Below are positions 5,069-6,313 of a stretch of 6,313 nucleotides of DNA, in pieces. Source of the stretch: an uncultured Opitutia bacterium (GTDB taxonomy: Bacteria > Verrucomicrobiota > Verrucomicrobiia > Opitutales > UBA953); the NCBI GenBank assembly GCA_903829855.1, contig CAIKRN010000213.1, positions 1-6,313 on the forward strand, read 5' to 3'. The first letter of the stretch is position 1, and every line of letters begins with the position of its first letter. The notes beneath the pieces are model-generated. The model did no database searches, was not told the origin of the DNA, and saw only the letters and a list, made by a program, of their open reading frames with translations. The position numbers and the translations under genes are program-made.

Positions 5069-6313
5069 TCAGGCGTCCACGCCGGCCTGCGCTGCTTGGC
5101 GGAACTTCCACGCCATGGCCAGCGATACGACGATCAGCCCGGTCGCCAGCGAGATCCAGATGCCCACGGCCCCAAGGTCGAAGTAACCAACGGGAATCCC
5201 GAAGAGCAGGAACCCCGGCCGAAAAGCCAGAGCGAGCGCCAAGGGCAGGCAGAACAGCCAGTACACAATGAAGACACTCCACGAGGCCCAGGCGGCACAG
5301 TTCACCGAGCGTAGGAGATAAGCGGCGACCACCTGCACGCCATCAAACGGCGCCCAGACGGCAGCGAAGATCAGGAGGGTCGAGGCGAGCATGGCCGTGC
5401 CGGTCTCAGCCACGCCATAGGTCGCCATCAGCAAAGGCCGGAGCAGCACCATCGCGAGCCCGTAAACGGTCATGATCAGCCCGCCAAGGATGAGGGCACC
5501 TAAGCCAATCGCCTGCACCTTGCGCGGATCCTTGGCGCCATACGCTTCGCCGACGCGAATACCGGCGGCGATGCCGAGCCCGAGAGGCAACATGAAGGCG
5601 GCTGACGCAGTGCTGATGGCGACCTGATGGGCGGCCTGCGCAGTGGCGTTAATCCAACCCGCCATGACGGGGACGATCGCGAAAATCCCGACTTCACTCA
5701 AGCTATGCAGACCCGCGGGCAGGCCGGTCTTCATGAGCCGGCGGAAGACGGCGAACTGCAGGCCATCGGCCCAGCGGACCTCACCGCGGCCTGGCGTGAA
5801 CCAAAGCCCGATGAGCATGACGAAGCGGGCGACGAGTGTGGCCCAACCAGCACCGGCGAGCCCCAGCGCCGGAAAACCCCAATGGCCGAACATCCACAAC
5901 CAGTTGAAGAAGATATTGGCGAGAATCCCCGCGCTCAGCCACGCGAGCGAGATCCAGGGCTGATGCTGTGAATCGCGATGTCCGCGGAGCGCATGAAAAG
6001 CGAGACCCGGCACCATCGCCCACGACATCAGGATGAAGAAGTTCTGCGCCAAGGCCGAGACGGGCTCCGGAGAGCCAAGTAGCGGGATGAAGCGCGCGGC
6101 CCAATGCGAAAGAATCGCCGCCACGATACTGATGACGACGGCCAACGTCATGCCATGGCGGAGAATCGCGGGCGATGATTCCTCGACGCCGGCGCCGTTG
6201 TCTTGCGACTGATAGACGGCGATGGCACCGACAACCCCGATGCCAAAGACATAAGGGATATAATTAAGATTCGAAGCCAGAGCCGAGGCCGCCAGGGCGG
6301 TTTCGCCCAGATG
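5069..6313 (-). CDS. MATE-family (NorM-like) multidrug/cation antiporter, 5' end beyond window
   Basis: This inner-membrane exporter of the MATE family exchanges drugs or toxic cations for Na+ or H+. The frame is open to the right edge, giving 414 visible residues; roughly 40 N-terminal residues, including most of the first helix, are missing against the usual 450-460. An ATG at 6151 is internal: the 54 codons before it encode typical MATE sequence (LGETALAASALASNLNYIPY, then FGIGVVGAIAVYQSQDNGAG). Further landmarks are GLPAGLHSLSEVGIF (about residues 197-211), AQAAHQVAISTASAAFMLPLG (about 222-242), RVGEAYGA (about 250-257) and WAPFDGVQVVAAYLLRS (about 318-334). About 11 hydrophobic helices are visible, in two repeated halves, and no frameshift is seen. 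It ends with a short basic, Ala-rich tail. Substrates cannot be told from sequence. The 87-residue gene follows on the same strand. Confidence 0.94.
   Translation of the reverse strand, partial: HLGETALAASALASNLNYIPYVFGIGVVGAIAVYQSQDNGAGVEESSPAILRHGMTLAVVISIVAAILSHWAARFIPLLGSPEPVSALAQNFFILMSWAMVPGLAFHALRGHRDSQHQPWISLAWLSAGILANIFFNWLWMFGHWGFPALGLAGAGWATLVARFVMLIGLWFTPGRGEVRWADGLQFAVFRRLMKTGLPAGLHSLSEVGIFAIVPVMAGWINATAQAAHQVAISTASAAFMLPLGLGIAAGIRVGEAYGAKDPRKVQAIGLGALILGGLIMTVYGLAMVLLRPLLMATYGVAETGTAMLASTLLIFAAVWAPFDGVQVVAAYLLRSVNCAAWASWSVFIVYWLFCLPLALALAFRPGFLLFGIPVGYFDLGAVGIWISLATGLIVVSLAMAWKFRQAAQAGVDA

Overview
The window is GC-rich and densely coded: seven protein genes (one cut by the right edge), two clear intrinsic terminators and several candidate control sites. 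A secreted DUF1080 protein next to a sigma-54 activator suggests a Verrucomicrobiota-type bacterium, perhaps Opitutae. So do the missing Shine-Dalgarno (SD) sequences before the four plus-strand genes. This assignment is inferred from gene content and style; there is no rRNA marker in the window.

Layout. 1-86: short leader with a good sigma-54 (-24/-12) promoter candidate. 87-1583 (+): complete NtrC/AtoC-type response regulator with receiver, AAA+ and Fis-type DNA-binding domains. 1624-2274 (+): secreted DUF1080 (3-keto-disaccharide hydrolase/LamG-like) protein. 2290-2320: strong bidirectional terminator separating it from a convergent minus-strand pair. That pair reads leftwards: a gamma-class carbonic anhydrase (3776 to 3201), then a 290-residue conserved protein (3204 to 2332), joined by a 4-base GTGA stop/start overlap. 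3777-3983: divergent intergenic region with a C-rich, G-poor stretch before the ribosomal genes. 3984-4298 and 4318-4587 (+): rplU and rpmA (ribosomal proteins L21 and L27), closed by a terminator at 4607-4639. 4974 to 4711 (-): an unrecognised 87-residue protein whose SD and start codon lie in the arms of a perfect 7-bp hairpin. Right edge to 5069 (-): MATE-family multidrug/cation antiporter lacking only its N-terminus.

How the parts relate. The plus-strand genes are housekeeping (L21/L27) and regulatory/catabolic (activator, DUF1080). The activator probably controls a sigma-54 regulon and may control itself. The carbonic anhydrase and the 290-residue protein are very likely translationally coupled. 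No mobile element, CRISPR array, tRNA or rRNA was seen. The most unusual items are the start-site hairpin of the 87-residue gene, the sigma-54-like site placed to give an almost leaderless activator mRNA, and the uncharacterised 290-residue family with invariant-looking His/Asp motifs.
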